Notes: generated from the letters alone by a model not told the origin. A stretch of DNA of 64,000 bases from an uncultured Clostridia bacterium (GCA_934229275.1 CAKQDN010000004.1:1-64000); one strand, 5' to 3'; positions 8,118 to 17,874 are shown, numbered from the stretch's first letter. Numbers and translations: made by a program.

Positions 8118-8357
8118 TGTGCGAGAACGTAAGTTTAATCCGAGCGAGGCGAGGGAAGAGTATCCGTGACAGTGAAGTTTTTAAAAAAGATAAATTCGTC
8201 CGGGTGAAGAAAAATTCGTAATTCGGGCAGAATAAGCGGCGCGGAGCGGCATCCGTATGCGATTTTCCGTAAAGATTTGCAGCAGACTGATTTTCCGTAA
8301 AGTTTTATGCGGACGTTTTTTCCGGGAATTCCGGCAGAAGAGAAGCGTTTTCCGCGC

Positions 8358-8927
8358 TTATTTACAGCGGCGTTCGAGAAAGTCTTTAAGCCAGTATTTG
8401 GTGTAGGCGTACAGTTCGTCGGGAGCAGCCGCGCTTAAATCGCGGCAATACTTGACGTATTCGAACATCAGTCCCGGCACGAACATATCGATTTCGATTT
8501 CCATGAATTCGCGGTTTTTGATGCGCTTGTCCGCGCGTGCGAGTTCGAGCAGTTTGTTGACCGCAAGTCGCGAAAGTCTTTTCGAGGCAAGCAGAAAATC
8601 GTTGGACTTGCACAGCATGCGGTAGTTCTCGTCGTTTTGCTTGATGTAGGCGAAAAACGAATCGATAAACTTTTCGGGATTGTCGGACGCGATAAGTTCG
8701 GCGTTGCTGAAAAAATTGTCCACGAGTTCGTTCTCGTAGTCCTCGGCGACGGCGTAGATGTCGTCGTAGTGCGAATAAAACGTGCCGCGGTTGATGTCGG
8801 CGCGCTTAACCAGTTCGCTGACGGTGATTTTACCCAGTTCGTGCTTTTCCGAAAGCATTTCGGCGAACACCGTTTTTATAAGTTTCCGCGTTTTTTGAGA
8901 GGATCTGTTTAAATTTTGTACTTTCAT
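8358..8927 (-). CDS. TetR/AcrR-family regulator
   Basis: The 189-residue protein starts MKVQNLNRSSQKTRKLI and has a TetR helix-turn-helix at about residues 10-60, including ITVSELVKRADINRGTFYSHY, which is very typical of the family. The C-terminal ligand-binding half is helical and unrecognised. The gene is divergent from an ABC transporter operon starting at 9087, and the 159-base intergenic region contains several related palindromes. It most likely represses both itself and the transporter. TetR regulators of this layout often answer to a compound exported or sensed by the adjacent transporter. Confidence 0.87.
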   Translation of the reverse strand: MKVQNLNRSSQKTRKLIKTVFAEMLSEKHELGKITVSELVKRADINRGTFYSHYDDIYAVAEDYENELVDNFFSNAELIASDNPEKFIDSFFAYIKQNDENYRMLCKSNDFLLASKRLSRLAVNKLLELARADKRIKNREFMEIEIDMFVPGLMFEYVKYCRDLSAAAPDELYAYTKYWLKDFLERRCK

Positions 8928-8951
8928 TTGCGTCCTTTTTGCACAATTATA

Positions 8952-9050
8952 TCAACAGTGTTGAAATATCGACATTGACGATAAAATTGTGCTTGTGTTT
9001 TTTTCATAAATCATTATAATTCAATATTGTTCAAATGTCAACAGTGTCGA
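8952..9050. promoter_or_regulatory. Cluster of TetR operator-like palindromes
   Basis: TCAACAGTGTTGA at 8952-8964 is a perfect palindrome about a central base. TCAACAGTGTCGA at 9038-9050 differs by one base. Looser copies occur at 8969 (TCGACATTGACGA) and 9021 (TCAATATTGTTCA). They flank the promoters of the divergent genes, as expected for shared repression by the adjacent TetR protein. Confidence 0.6.
8993..9020 (+). promoter_or_regulatory. Promoter of the ABC transporter operon
   Basis: A perfect TATAAT at 9015-9020 follows TTGTGT at 8993-8998 with a 16 bp spacer. It lies between the operator-like repeats. On the other strand, ATTATA at 8946-8951 gives a TATAAT for the regulator gene. Confidence 0.6.
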
Positions 9051-9086
9051 TAAGTTTGAGCAAAAAAATTTTCAAGGAGAAGGTAA

Positions 9087-10019
9087 ATGAACGTCATCGA
9101 AGTCAATCGTTTAACAAAAGATTACGGCTCGGGGCGCGGAGTGTTCGACGTGAGCATCTCGGTGGGCAAAGGCGAAGTGTTCGGCTTTTTGGGACCTAAC
9201 GGTGCCGGAAAGTCCACGACCATACGGCACCTTATGGGATTTTCCAAGCCCGACAGCGGCGAAACGCTCATTTTCGGCAAGCCGACGTTTAAGAAGTATT
9301 ACGAAGTGCTGGGTAAAGTCGGCTACATTCCGGGCGAAATCGCTCTTCCGGCAGGACTGACGGGGCACGAATTCATCCGCATGATGCAGGATATGCAGGG
9401 CGTTAAAAACGACGCGCAGTTGAAGCGCATGCTGGATATGTTCGAACTGAGCGAAGAAACTCTGCGCGGCGAGACCAAGCGCATGAGTCTGGGCGTAAAG
9501 CGTAAACTTGCGGTAGTAACGGCGTTTATGCACGACCCCGAAGTGCTTATACTCGACGAGCCGACAAGCGGACTCGACCCCGTAATGCAGGAGGTTTTCG
9601 TGCGTTATGTGCACGAGGAAAAGGACAGAGGCAAAACCATTCTTTTGTCCAGTCATATTTTCTCGGAAATAGACTCGACCTGTGACCGTATCGCTATAAT
9701 TAAGGACGGCAGAATCGTGGATAACTTCGTCGCCGACGACCTCAAACACGCGTCGAAAAAGTACTACGACGTCACTTTTAAAAGCGAAGAGGACGAGAAA
9801 AAGTTCGAAGCCGGCTTAAAGGGCATCGCGTCCGCGACTCTTATAAAAACGGACGGAGCGTCGGCGTCGTTATCCGTCGAGGACGCAGACCTCAACGCGT
9901 TTATATCGCTTTTGTCCGACCTCGACCCGGTCGTGTTTTCCAACAGGCGCGAAACGCTTGAGGACTACTTTATGAAGTTCTACAAAGAGGACAAAGATTT
10001 CGGAGGTGCGCTTAAATGA
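9087..10019 (+). CDS. ABC transporter ATP-binding protein (first of two)
   Basis: The 310-residue ATPase has Walker A GPNGAGKST (about residue 39), a degenerate signature MSLGVKRKL in place of LSGGQ (about 135), Walker B VLILDEPTSG and the switch His in LLSSHIF. A further 90 residues after the ATPase core form the C-terminal extension seen in ABC-2 type transporters. AGGAGA precedes the ATG. The gene overlaps the next ATPase by four bases, and the pair probably works as a heterodimer with the single large permease at 10926. Such systems often remove antimicrobial peptides or similar compounds, but the substrate is not evident here. Confidence 0.88.
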   Translation: MNVIEVNRLTKDYGSGRGVFDVSISVGKGEVFGFLGPNGAGKSTTIRHLMGFSKPDSGETLIFGKPTFKKYYEVLGKVGYIPGEIALPAGLTGHEFIRMMQDMQGVKNDAQLKRMLDMFELSEETLRGETKRMSLGVKRKLAVVTAFMHDPEVLILDEPTSGLDPVMQEVFVRYVHEEKDRGKTILLSSHIFSEIDSTCDRIAIIKDGRIVDNFVADDLKHASKKYYDVTFKSEEDEKKFEAGLKGIASATLIKTDGASASLSVEDADLNAFISLLSDLDPVVFSNRRETLEDYFMKFYKEDKDFGGALK

Positions 10020-10936
10020 ACGAAGTGATAAAACTCGAAAACCTCACCAAAGATTACGGTATGGGACGCGGCATTTTCGACGTGAACCTTACGATAAATC
10101 AAGGCGAAATGGTGGGCTTCGTCGGCACCAACGGCAGCGGTAAAACCACTACGATAAGAAACATAATGGGCTTTTTGAAGCCGACGAGCGGCTCTGCCGT
10201 CGTTCTCGGCAAAGAAGCGTGGACTCATTCGAGCGAGATTGTCAAAAACATCGGCTACGTTCCGGGCGAAATAGCCTTCCCCGATCTTCCCACCGGTATC
10301 GACTTTCTCAAATGTCAGGCGGAATTTCTTGGACTTAAAGACATGTCCTACGCCAACGAACTGATAGAGCGGCTGCAACTCGATCCGCGCGCCAACTTAA
10401 AACGCATGAGCAAGGGTATGAAGCAGAAAACCGCGCTCGTCGCCGCGCTCATGAACGACTCCCCGATAATTATTCTCGACGAGCCTACGACCGGACTGGA
10501 TCCGCTGATGCGCGTGACCTTCCTCGACATAATCAAACAGGAGCACGCGAAGGGCAAAACCATTTTCATGAGCAGCCACATGTTCGAGGAAATGGAGGAC
10601 ACTTGCGATAAAGTCGCGCTTATAAACGACGGTTACGTCGTCGACGTCGTGGACATGGAAAGCGGAATAAGACACCGCAAAGACAAACAGTTCAAAATAG
10701 AATTCCTCTCGCACGACGACTTCGTTCGTTTCCCGAAAGAGGGCTACAAGATTATAAGAACGCAGGAGCAGTACGATCAGTACACCGTGGATATTCCGTC
10801 CGATCGTACCGGCGGACTGCTTAAAACGCTTAAAAACTATAACGTAAAGTTCGTTTCCGAGATTTCTTACACGCTCGAGAAACATTTCAGACAAGTATTA
10901 TCCGAAAAAAAGGAGGCAGAAAAAAATGTTCAGTAA
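10016..10936 (+). CDS. ABC transporter ATP-binding protein (second of two)
   Basis: The 306-residue protein is a paralogue of the preceding ATPase: both start with the LTKDYG(S/M)GRG(V/I)FDV segment. It has Walker A GTNGSGKTT (about residue 38), signature MSKGMKQKT, Walker B IIILDEPTTG and SSHMF with the switch His. Neither ATPase has a consensus LSGGQ, as is common in ABC-2 exporters of this type. It overlaps its neighbours on both sides (ATGA with the first ATPase, 11 bases with the permease), so the three are translated together. The two copies probably arose by duplication and form an asymmetric pair. Confidence 0.88.
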   Translation: MNEVIKLENLTKDYGMGRGIFDVNLTINQGEMVGFVGTNGSGKTTTIRNIMGFLKPTSGSAVVLGKEAWTHSSEIVKNIGYVPGEIAFPDLPTGIDFLKCQAEFLGLKDMSYANELIERLQLDPRANLKRMSKGMKQKTALVAALMNDSPIIILDEPTTGLDPLMRVTFLDIIKQEHAKGKTIFMSSHMFEEMEDTCDKVALINDGYVVDVVDMESGIRHRKDKQFKIEFLSHDDFVRFPKEGYKIIRTQEQYDQYTVDIPSDRTGGLLKTLKNYNVKFVSEISYTLEKHFRQVLSEKKEAEKNVQ

Positions 10937-12800
10937 GGCACTATTCAAACAGTCGTGCAAAGCAAACGGCATAATGTGGGCGATCATAACGTTCGCGGTG
11001 TGCTTCATGCTCGCGTGCGTCATGCTGATAAGCGGCAGCGGCAATATAGGCGAAACCAAAAACGCCATTCAGGACACGATAGTCAAAAAGGAAATCGAAT
11101 CGCTCTTCGAAAACCGCGCTATCAAATACTACGATTTTTCCGCCGACAGCCTCGAGTGGTTCGACCGTTCGTACACGACCAACGCAACCGAAACGCTTAC
11201 CTATCTCGGTTGGCTCGGCAAAATGCCGCAGCGCGAAGAGAGCGATACGGACGAAACTTACGCCGCTAAAATTCAGGCGTGGAACGCGCTTAAACCCGAT
11301 ACCGGAAAGTTCGGTCTTGCCGGAAAAGAATTGGTTACGGCAGTCGAGGCGTGGCAAAATCGGATGCCCACGCTCGAGGGCTGCGGCGGAGATCCCGCGA
11401 AGTATACCGAAGCCATAAAGACGTGGCAGGAACAAAGCCCTGCTACCGTAAATAACGCCGTCGCGATCGCGTATAAACGAACCCTCACCGACCTTAACGT
11501 TTACGCGGTCGAAAAGGTGGACGCAATGAACGCTCGGGCGCAAGAAGAAAAAGGCAAAGACGCAGTGCTTTTCGACGCTCAGGAATATTCCTCGCTCGTC
11601 ATGTGCGTGCTTTACCCCGAGGGCGTGGATAAAGTAGACAACTATTATAATGAAATCGCCGGAAAAGGCGAAACCGTACCCGATAGATACGACGTCACGT
11701 CGCTTACCGAGCAGATCGCCGCGTCCTTGCAGACCGGAAAAGAAAACACGTTCGTTTCTTCCAAGGAAAGAACGGAATACCGCTTAGACCGCGCCGAAAA
11801 CCTCTCGTCCGTGTTCCTCGCTTACAATATGACGAGCGACGCTACGGTCGAAACGCTCGTAGGTCAACTCTCGTCCTACGGCGTCGACGCCGAAAAGTAC
11901 GCGTCGTTCGGCTACGACTACGCGAGCGTCAAGCACATCGGCGTTACCGGAGAGATAACCTATCGCAACCGCGCAGAGTACGAAGAGAACGAAATCGCTA
12001 AAAAATATACCGATTCGGAAGGCAAAATAACCGACGTCGTCGCTTACGAAAAGGAAGTCGCCGCAAAAAAAGCGGAACTCGAAAACGAAATAACCGCTTC
12101 GCTTTTAAGTTCGCTGCCCGAAGCCGTGTCGTCCGCACTCAAAGAAGTGGGCGAAATGGATCTGTTCGGACTGGTCGTCGGCTCGATATTCTATAAACTC
12201 GCAGGCTTGCTGCTGCCCATAATCTATATGATAATGGCGTCCAACAACCTTGTCGCGGGTCAAGTGGACAGCGGCTCGATGGCGTACGTTCTGTCTACGT
12301 CCACCAAGCGTAAAACGGTCGTGTTCACGCAGGCGCTCTACCTCATCGGCTCGCTGCTTGCTATGTTCTGCCTCACCGCGATAACCGGCTGCGTGTGCCT
12401 CGCTATCCTGCCCGAGGGCATAGGCATGACGTACAGTCAACTTATTCTGCTCAACGTCGGCGCGTTCTGCGTGCTTCTGTGCCTGTCCGGTCTTAACTTC
12501 CTCACGTCCTGCGTGTTCGACCGCAGCAAACGTTCGATGGCAATCGGCGGCGGACTGAGCATATTCGCGCTCGTCGCCGCAATGCTCGGACTGTTCGGCA
12601 GCCCCGTCATCCCGTCGGTCGTTCGTCTTGCTTCGCTCAACGCGTTCAACTACGTTACCGTAATATCGCTGTTCGACGTCATATCCATACTTGACTGCAC
12701 GACCGTATTCGTATGGAAATTCGCTATCCTCGCAGTAGCCGGACTTATATGCTACTTGATTGGCGGACTGCGCTTCGAAAAGAAAGATTTGCCGCTGTAA
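10926..12800 (+). CDS. ABC-2 type permease with a large extracellular domain
   Basis: The 624-residue membrane protein has one helix near the N-terminus (about residues 14-36), then about 375 mostly hydrophilic residues predicted outside the cell, then five or six helices from about 415 to 615. This fits ABC-2 permeases that carry a large loop after the first helix. The outside domain has no family I recognise and may bind substrate. The ATG at 10926 follows AGGAGG and overlaps the ATPase gene. With two ATPases and one permease gene, the working unit is probably one heterodimeric ATPase plus permease subunits. Confidence 0.85.
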   Translation: MFSKALFKQSCKANGIMWAIITFAVCFMLACVMLISGSGNIGETKNAIQDTIVKKEIESLFENRAIKYYDFSADSLEWFDRSYTTNATETLTYLGWLGKMPQREESDTDETYAAKIQAWNALKPDTGKFGLAGKELVTAVEAWQNRMPTLEGCGGDPAKYTEAIKTWQEQSPATVNNAVAIAYKRTLTDLNVYAVEKVDAMNARAQEEKGKDAVLFDAQEYSSLVMCVLYPEGVDKVDNYYNEIAGKGETVPDRYDVTSLTEQIAASLQTGKENTFVSSKERTEYRLDRAENLSSVFLAYNMTSDATVETLVGQLSSYGVDAEKYASFGYDYASVKHIGVTGEITYRNRAEYEENEIAKKYTDSEGKITDVVAYEKEVAAKKAELENEITASLLSSLPEAVSSALKEVGEMDLFGLVVGSIFYKLAGLLLPIIYMIMASNNLVAGQVDSGSMAYVLSTSTKRKTVVFTQALYLIGSLLAMFCLTAITGCVCLAILPEGIGMTYSQLILLNVGAFCVLLCLSGLNFLTSCVFDRSKRSMAIGGGLSIFALVAAMLGLFGSPVIPSVVRLASLNAFNYVTVISLFDVISILDCTTVFVWKFAILAVAGLICYLIGGLRFEKKDLPL

Positions 12801-12869
12801 TAATGGCTCGGCAGACCGTATAAATGTCGTCAAAAATACCAATGATTATATAAAAGGAGATTAAAAATT

Positions 12870-13325
12870 ATGTTCGATTTTGCAAAACTGTGCAGAGAAT
12901 ACCAAAACCTGTCGCCTGTGGAAAAGGGCGCGATGCTCACCGAAAAAGCGGTTAAAACGTTCGCCGGTCTGTCCCTTCTCGATATAGAAGGACTCGACCC
13001 CAAGCAAACGCTCGCCTCGTTCGTTATAGGTTCTGTCGTGTCCGACGGCGTCATCGACGAGCGCGAATACCTGCTTATGTATCCTTCGCTTGTGCGCGCG
13101 TTCGGCGACGACTTCGACTTCGCAAGCGTGAAACAGTCGTTCGAGGGCGATAAGGAAGGCAGAAAACTCGTCGGTAAGTATACCGAGGAAATGATGAAAA
13201 TCATCTCCGCCGTAGACGACGATTTAAGATGCGATATCATCTCGCTCTGCCTGCTCATCGCAACCATAGACGGCAGAATCTCGCTCAAAGAACGCAGATA
13301 TATCAAAAAACTCATCCGCGCGTAA
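12870..13325 (+). CDS. TerB-like (tellurite resistance-fold) protein
   Basis: The 151-residue soluble protein has the repeated acidic helix-hairpin pattern of TerB-like proteins: SDGVIDEREYLLMYP (about residue 56) and IDGRISLKERRYIKKL near the end. TerB domains bind metal through such acidic loops and are linked to envelope stress and metal responses, but the exact role is unknown. It lies 69 bases after the permease gene with AGGAGA before the ATG and ends at a strong terminator, so it probably belongs to the TetR-controlled operon. Confidence 0.72.
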   Translation: MFDFAKLCREYQNLSPVEKGAMLTEKAVKTFAGLSLLDIEGLDPKQTLASFVIGSVVSDGVIDEREYLLMYPSLVRAFGDDFDFASVKQSFEGDKEGRKLVGKYTEEMMKIISAVDDDLRCDIISLCLLIATIDGRISLKERRYIKKLIRA

Positions 13326-13352
13326 AAAGACTTTCATTACTTTTACTTCTTT

Positions 13353-13390
13353 AAAAAAACTCCCTGCCGTAAAAAGCCGGGAGTTTTTTT
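13353..13390 (+). terminator. Terminator after the TerB-like gene
   Basis: AAAAACTCCC and GGGAGTTTTT form a perfect stem around a 12-base loop, followed by more T residues. Confidence 0.88.
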
Positions 13391-13551
13391 GTGCGGATAA
13401 AAACGAGTCGGGGCGGACGATTAACGCGTATTTATTTGCTTATCGCGTGGTATGCTGAAATTATCGCCGAAGAAAAACTTTTAACGTTTGTTTAGCGGCA
13501 GTTTATTTTAATGTTCTACAATATAACGGTAAAAAACCAAGGAGAAAGGCT

Positions 13552-14358
13552 GTGGGACGCAAGACTTTTGTTTACTCGGACGAACTTAGCGACGATTTCG
13601 CTTTGACGAACGGTCGGATAAACAAGAAAAAAATAGGAGCGGATTACAAATACGTTCACAAAAACGTGTTCTGGAAAGTGGGCGCGTTTATCGTTTATCG
13701 ACTTATCGCGACGCCGATAGCGTTCATAATGATGAAAACTCTGCGCGGCGTAAAAATCAAAAATCGCGCGGCTATCAAAGAATTAAAGCGCAGTAAAACC
13801 GGTTTTTTCCTGTACGGCAACCATACTCAGGACTGGGGCGACGCGTTTGCGCCCACGCTTGCGTGCTTTCCGAAGAAAGTACATATCGTGGTGAACGCCG
13901 ACGCGGTTTCCATTCCTGTTATAGGGCACGTCGCGCATATGGCAGGCGGTATGCCGCTTCCGTCGGATATGGGAGGAATGAAAAATTTCCTGTCGTCGGT
14001 TAAAACGCTGTCGGAAAAAGGCGACGTGATAACCGTCTATCCGGAGGCTCATATCTGGCCGTTTTATAACGGAATACGCGAGTTTTCCGACGCGTCGTTT
14101 GCTTATCCGATGCGGCTTAATAAGCCCGTGATCGCCTTCACGGTGACTTATCGCCGGCGCAAAGTGTTCAAAAACGCCAAACCGCTCGAAACGGTTACGC
14201 TGTCGCAGCCGTTCTATCCCGAAAACTATAAAAACAGAACCGAACTTCGCAACGCCGTTCACGATTTCATGACGCAAACGGTGGAAAAAGAGGGCAGTTA
14301 CGCCTATCATACCTATATAAAAAAGGAGAAAAACATTGAAAGTAACAGTAGTATGTGA
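13552..14358 (+). CDS. PlsC-like lysophospholipid acyltransferase
   Basis: The 268-residue protein has an N-terminal hydrophobic helix (about residues 40-65), the GNHTQDWGDAF block (about 85) in place of the usual NHX4D motif, and YPEAHIWPF (about 160), corresponding to the second acyltransferase motif. The first motif has five rather than four residues between His and Asp if that Asp is the catalytic one. Proteins of this clostridial subgroup probably acylate a glycerolipid. The start is the GTG at 13552 after AGGAGA. The gene overlaps a glycosyltransferase gene by 23 bases, so the two enzymes probably act on one membrane glycolipid. The substrate is not defined. Confidence 0.8.
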   Translation: MGRKTFVYSDELSDDFALTNGRINKKKIGADYKYVHKNVFWKVGAFIVYRLIATPIAFIMMKTLRGVKIKNRAAIKELKRSKTGFFLYGNHTQDWGDAFAPTLACFPKKVHIVVNADAVSIPVIGHVAHMAGGMPLPSDMGGMKNFLSSVKTLSEKGDVITVYPEAHIWPFYNGIREFSDASFAYPMRLNKPVIAFTVTYRRRKVFKNAKPLETVTLSQPFYPENYKNRTELRNAVHDFMTQTVEKEGSYAYHTYIKKEKNIESNSSM

Positions 14359-15466
14359 CGTATTGGGCGAGGAAAACAACGGTACGACCATCGCCGCAAT
14401 GAACCTTATACGCTACCTTAAAAAAGCAGGTCACGACGTGCGCGTGCTTTGTCCGGATAAGAGCAAAAAGGATCTCGAGGGATATTTCGTCGTTCCGATG
14501 CGCTCGTTCGGCGTGTTCAACGGCTACGTCGAGCGCAACGGAGTGTCGCTTGCCAAAGCCGACGACAAAACGGTGCTGGCGGCAATCGAGGGGGCGGACG
14601 TTGTGCACGTCATGCTGCCGTTCACGCTCGGAAAGAAGGCTGTGAAAGTGGCGAAAGAACTCGGTATTCCCGTTTCGACCGGCTTTCATTTTCTTGCCGA
14701 AAATCTGTCGTCGCACGTCTTTCTCAAAAATTCCAAACTGACCAACAAATTGGTATACGATTATTTCCATTCGGTGTACAAGGAATGTGACGCCGTGCAT
14801 TATCCCACGCAGTATCTTCGCGATCTCAACGAGAAAATGTACGGAGCGACCAACGGTTACGTCATCAGCAACGGAGTAAACGACCGTTTTCACCCGATGA
14901 AGGTCGATATGCCCGACGACGGACTTATCCGCATAGTCTACACCGGCAGATATTCGCGCGAAAAATCGCATAAAGTGCTTATTGAGGGCGTCGCGAAGTC
15001 CAAGTATAAAGACAAAATAAAACTCATTCTCGCAGGAGACGGACCGCTTAAAGAAACACTCGAAAAAGAGGTGAAAGAGTGCGGAATAAACGCCGAACTT
15101 AACTTTTTCTCGCGCGACGATATGGTTAAAATTCTCAACAGCGCGTATTTGTATGTGCATGCCGCCGAAATAGAAGCGGAAGGCATAGGCTGTCTCGAAG
15201 CAATCGCGTGCGGGCTGGTGCCGATTATATGTAATTCCGACAGAAGCGCCACGAAGTCGTACGCGCTCTGTCCCGAAAGCACGTTCGAAAACGGTAACGC
15301 CGACGACCTCGCCGCAAAAATCGACTGGTGGATCGAGCATCCCGATAAAAGAGAGGAGTATTCGCGTAAGTACGCCGAATTCGCCGGCGAGGACCTTCGT
15401 CAGGACAATTGCATGAAAAAAATGGAAAAAATGCTGATTGAAACGGCAAAACGGAGTAAAAAATGA
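14336..15466 (+). CDS. GT4-family glycosyltransferase
   Basis: The 376-residue GT-B enzyme starts at a TTG at 14336 that has a strong AAAGGAGA nine bases upstream; no better start is near. The N-terminal Rossmann half starts MKVTVVCDVLGEENNGTT, and the C-terminal donor half has YTGRYSREKSH (about 205) and the EX7E motif EAEGIGCLE (about 285), all typical of retaining GT4 enzymes such as diglucosyl-diacylglycerol synthases. There is no signal peptide, so it acts on the cytoplasmic membrane face. Overlaps with the acyltransferase before it and the membrane protein after it imply one glycolipid-related unit. The sugar is unknown. Confidence 0.87.
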   Translation: MKVTVVCDVLGEENNGTTIAAMNLIRYLKKAGHDVRVLCPDKSKKDLEGYFVVPMRSFGVFNGYVERNGVSLAKADDKTVLAAIEGADVVHVMLPFTLGKKAVKVAKELGIPVSTGFHFLAENLSSHVFLKNSKLTNKLVYDYFHSVYKECDAVHYPTQYLRDLNEKMYGATNGYVISNGVNDRFHPMKVDMPDDGLIRIVYTGRYSREKSHKVLIEGVAKSKYKDKIKLILAGDGPLKETLEKEVKECGINAELNFFSRDDMVKILNSAYLYVHAAEIEAEGIGCLEAIACGLVPIICNSDRSATKSYALCPESTFENGNADDLAAKIDWWIEHPDKREEYSRKYAEFAGEDLRQDNCMKKMEKMLIETAKRSKK

Positions 15467-16197
15467 TAATTTTCGTTCAGATAGCCACGGTTTTCTTCGT
15501 CGGAGCGTTGCTCGGCTGGGTAGTGGAACTGTTCTTCCGCAGAATCGTGCATAAAAAATGGATCAACCCCGGCTTTCTCGCAGGACCCTGCCTTCCGCTT
15601 TACGGAACGGGTGTTTTAACGCTGTATCTGGTCTGCTCGATAGACTATTCGTTTATCGAAAACGACGCTTTAAGGTATGCGTTCGTCATTCTTCTGATAA
15701 CCTTTCTGATGACGCTGATCGAGTATATCACGGGACTTGTGTTCATCAAGGGAATGAAAGTCAAGTTGTGGGACTATTCGGACCGAAAGGGCAATATTCA
15801 GGGCATAATCTGCCCGCTTTTCACGCTTTTCTGGGGACTTGCCGGAGCGGCTTACTATCTCGGCGTGCATCCGTTTGTGGTAAGCCTCGTGCAGTTTGTC
15901 GCGTTGCGCCCCGAATTTTCGTTCTTTACGGGAGCGTGCTTCGGCGTGTTCGTGCTCGACCTGTGCTATTCGTTCCGTGTGGTCGGACGTATACGCAAGT
16001 GGGCAAGCGATCACGACGTCGTGGTCAAGATGGAGGAATTCCGTCTGTCCGTCCGCCTGCGCGCCGAAAAATTCAAGCAAAAGCATCACTTCATTTTCTC
16101 GCTGCGCGGTAAAAACGGAGTCGAAAACGAACTCGACAGTTATCTCGGCGAGAAAACACCGGACGCAGGCAAGAAAAAACGCGCTAAACGCGGATAG
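15463..16197 (+). CDS. PF06541-type multi-pass membrane protein (CmpB-like)
   Basis: The 244-residue protein has about five membrane segments in the first 175 residues and a positively charged cytoplasmic tail. The pattern WINPGFLAGPCLPLYGTG (about residue 35) is the hallmark of the PF06541 family, named as a putative ABC transporter type IV permease, whose function is unsettled. It overlaps the glycosyltransferase gene by four bases. In this operon it may flip or anchor the lipid made by the two preceding enzymes; that is inference. No ATPase partner is nearby. Confidence 0.75.
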   Translation: MIIFVQIATVFFVGALLGWVVELFFRRIVHKKWINPGFLAGPCLPLYGTGVLTLYLVCSIDYSFIENDALRYAFVILLITFLMTLIEYITGLVFIKGMKVKLWDYSDRKGNIQGIICPLFTLFWGLAGAAYYLGVHPFVVSLVQFVALRPEFSFFTGACFGVFVLDLCYSFRVVGRIRKWASDHDVVVKMEEFRLSVRLRAEKFKQKHHFIFSLRGKNGVENELDSYLGEKTPDAGKKKRAKRG

Positions 16198-16235
16198 TTA
16201 CGGCGCCCGGGCGAGCGCAACACGCTTCAATCTTC

Positions 16236-16264
16236 TTGACAAACAAGCGGCGTAAGTGTATAAT
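16236..16264 (+). promoter_or_regulatory. Consensus promoter of guaA
   Basis: TTGACA at 16236-16241 and TATAAT at 16259-16264 with a 17 bp spacer form a perfect sigma-A promoter. The short leader contains a hairpin (TTTTCGCTC with GAGCGGAAAA) before the ribosome site; no purine riboswitch core is visible. Confidence 0.88.
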
Positions 16265-16335
16265 TATGTCGTGAAACAGATTTTCGCTCTTTCGGGAGCG
16301 GAAAACGCAAACGAAAAAGTTTTTGGAGTGTGGCT

Positions 16336-17874
16336 ATGAAAAATCAATTAGTGCTTGTCGTGGACTTCGGCGGTCAGTACAACCAACTGATCGTGCGCAG
16401 AGTGCGTAATCTCGGTGTGTACGCCGAAATGGTCCCGGCAGACATCACGGCGGAAAAAATCCGCGAGAAAAACCCGATCGGCATCATTTTCACCGGCGGA
16501 CCGGCGAGCGTGTTCGGAGAGGATTCGCCCAAGGTTACCGAGGAAATTTATTCGCTCGGAATTCCGCTGCTCGGCATCTGCTACGGTATGCAACTCATCG
16601 CTCATCAACTGGGCGGAGAAGTGGTGCACGCCGACGCAAGCCTCAGAGAATATGGAAAAACCATTGTAAATTATAATAAAAGCGTAATATTCGAGGACGT
16701 TCCGACCCCCAATCAGTGCTGGATGAGCCACACCGATCAGGTCAAGCGCGCGCCCAAGGGATTCATCGTCACGGCGTATACTCAGTCGTGCGGAGTCGCC
16801 GGCTACGAGTGTCCCGAGCGCAAGATTTACGGCGTTCAGTTCCATCCGGAAGTCGTGCATACGATAAACGGTAACGACATTCTCAAAAACTTCCTCTATA
16901 AAGTCTGCGGAGCAAAGGGAGACTGGCACATGTCCGACTTTGCCGAAAAGCAGATTGCGGCTATCCGCGAAAAAGTTGGTAACGGTAAAGTGCTGTGCGG
17001 CATGAGCGGAGGAGTGGACAGCGCGGTTGCGGCAACGCTCATTCACAAAGCGGTGGGCGACAACCTCACCTGTATTTTCGTCGATCACGGTCTGCTGCGC
17101 AAAAACGAAGCGGACGAAGTCATGCGCGTGTTCAAGGAAGAACGCGGCATGAACCTTATAAAAGCCGACGCGAGCGACCTGTTCTTAAAGCAGTTGCAGG
17201 GCGTGCGCGATCCCGAAAAGAAACGTAAAATCATCGGTAAAGCGTTCATCGACGTGTTCGCCGAAGAAGCGAAAAAACTCGGCAAGGTGGACTTCCTCGT
17301 TCAGGGAACCATCTACCCCGACGTCATCGAAAGCGGACTGGGCAAAAGCGCGGTTATAAAAAGCCACCACAACGTCGGCGGACTTCCGTCGGTCGTGGAC
17401 TTCAAAGAGATTATCGAGCCGCTCCGCCTGTTGTTCAAGGATGAAGTGCGCCAACTCGGTCTCGAACTCGGTCTGCCCGAAAACATAGTGTTCCGTCAGC
17501 CCTTCCCCGGACCCGGTCTCGCCGTCCGTATTATCGGCAACATCACGCGCGCCAAAATAAGCATTTTGCAGGACGCCGACTGGATCTTCCGCGAGGAAAT
17601 CGCAAAAGCCGGTCTCGACCGCGAAATCTGGCAGTACTTCGCCGTGCTTACCGGCATGCGTTCCGTGGGCGTCATGGGCGACGAACGCACCTACGACTAC
17701 ACGATCGCTTTGCGCGCCGTCACCAGCGTGGACGGAATGACAGCCGACTGGGCGGATATTCCGCACGACGTGCTGGTTAAAATTTCGTCGCGTATCGTAA
17801 ACGAGGTCAAGCACGTCAACCGCGTCGTCTACGACATAACGTCCAAGCCCCCGGCAACCATCGAGTGGGAGTGA
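16336..17874 (+). CDS. guaA: GMP synthase (glutamine-hydrolysing)
   Basis: This enzyme converts XMP to GMP with ATP and glutamine. The ATG at 16336 follows GGAG by seven bases and gives 512 residues, the usual length; a GTG six bases earlier is too close to that site. The glutamine amidotransferase domain has the nucleophile Cys82 in GICYGMQ and the His/Glu pair in FHPEVVH (about 175). The synthetase domain has the PP-loop SGGVDSAV (about 220) and ends with the dimerisation domain and the [12 protein letters not shown] tail, which is highly conserved. It has its own consensus promoter and is the only nucleotide synthesis gene in the window. Confidence 0.96.
   Translation: MKNQLVLVVDFGGQYNQLIVRRVRNLGVYAEMVPADITAEKIREKNPIGIIFTGGPASVFGEDSPKVTEEIYSLGIPLLGICYGMQLIAHQLGGEVVHADASLREYGKTIVNYNKSVIFEDVPTPNQCWMSHTDQVKRAPKGFIVTAYTQSCGVAGYECPERKIYGVQFHPEVVHTINGNDILKNFLYKVCGAKGDWHMSDFAEKQIAAIREKVGNGKVLCGMSGGVDSAVAATLIHKAVGDNLTCIFVDHGLLRKNEADEVMRVFKEERGMNLIKADASDLFLKQLQGVRDPEKKRKIIGKAFIDVFAEEAKKLGKVDFLVQGTIYPDVIESGLGKSAVIKSHHNVGGLPSVVDFKEIIEPLRLLFKDEVRQLGLELGLPENIVFRQPFPGPGLAVRIIGNITRAKISILQDADWIFREEIAKAGLDREIWQYFAVLTGMRSVGVMGDERTYDYTIALRAVTSVDGMTADWADIPHDVLVKISSRIVNEVKHVNRVVYDITSKPPATIEWE

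Noticed and set aside
16265..16335. A purine riboswitch before guaA
   Set aside because: The leader is only about 65 bases and lacks the conserved loop sequences of the guanine aptamer; only a simple hairpin is present.
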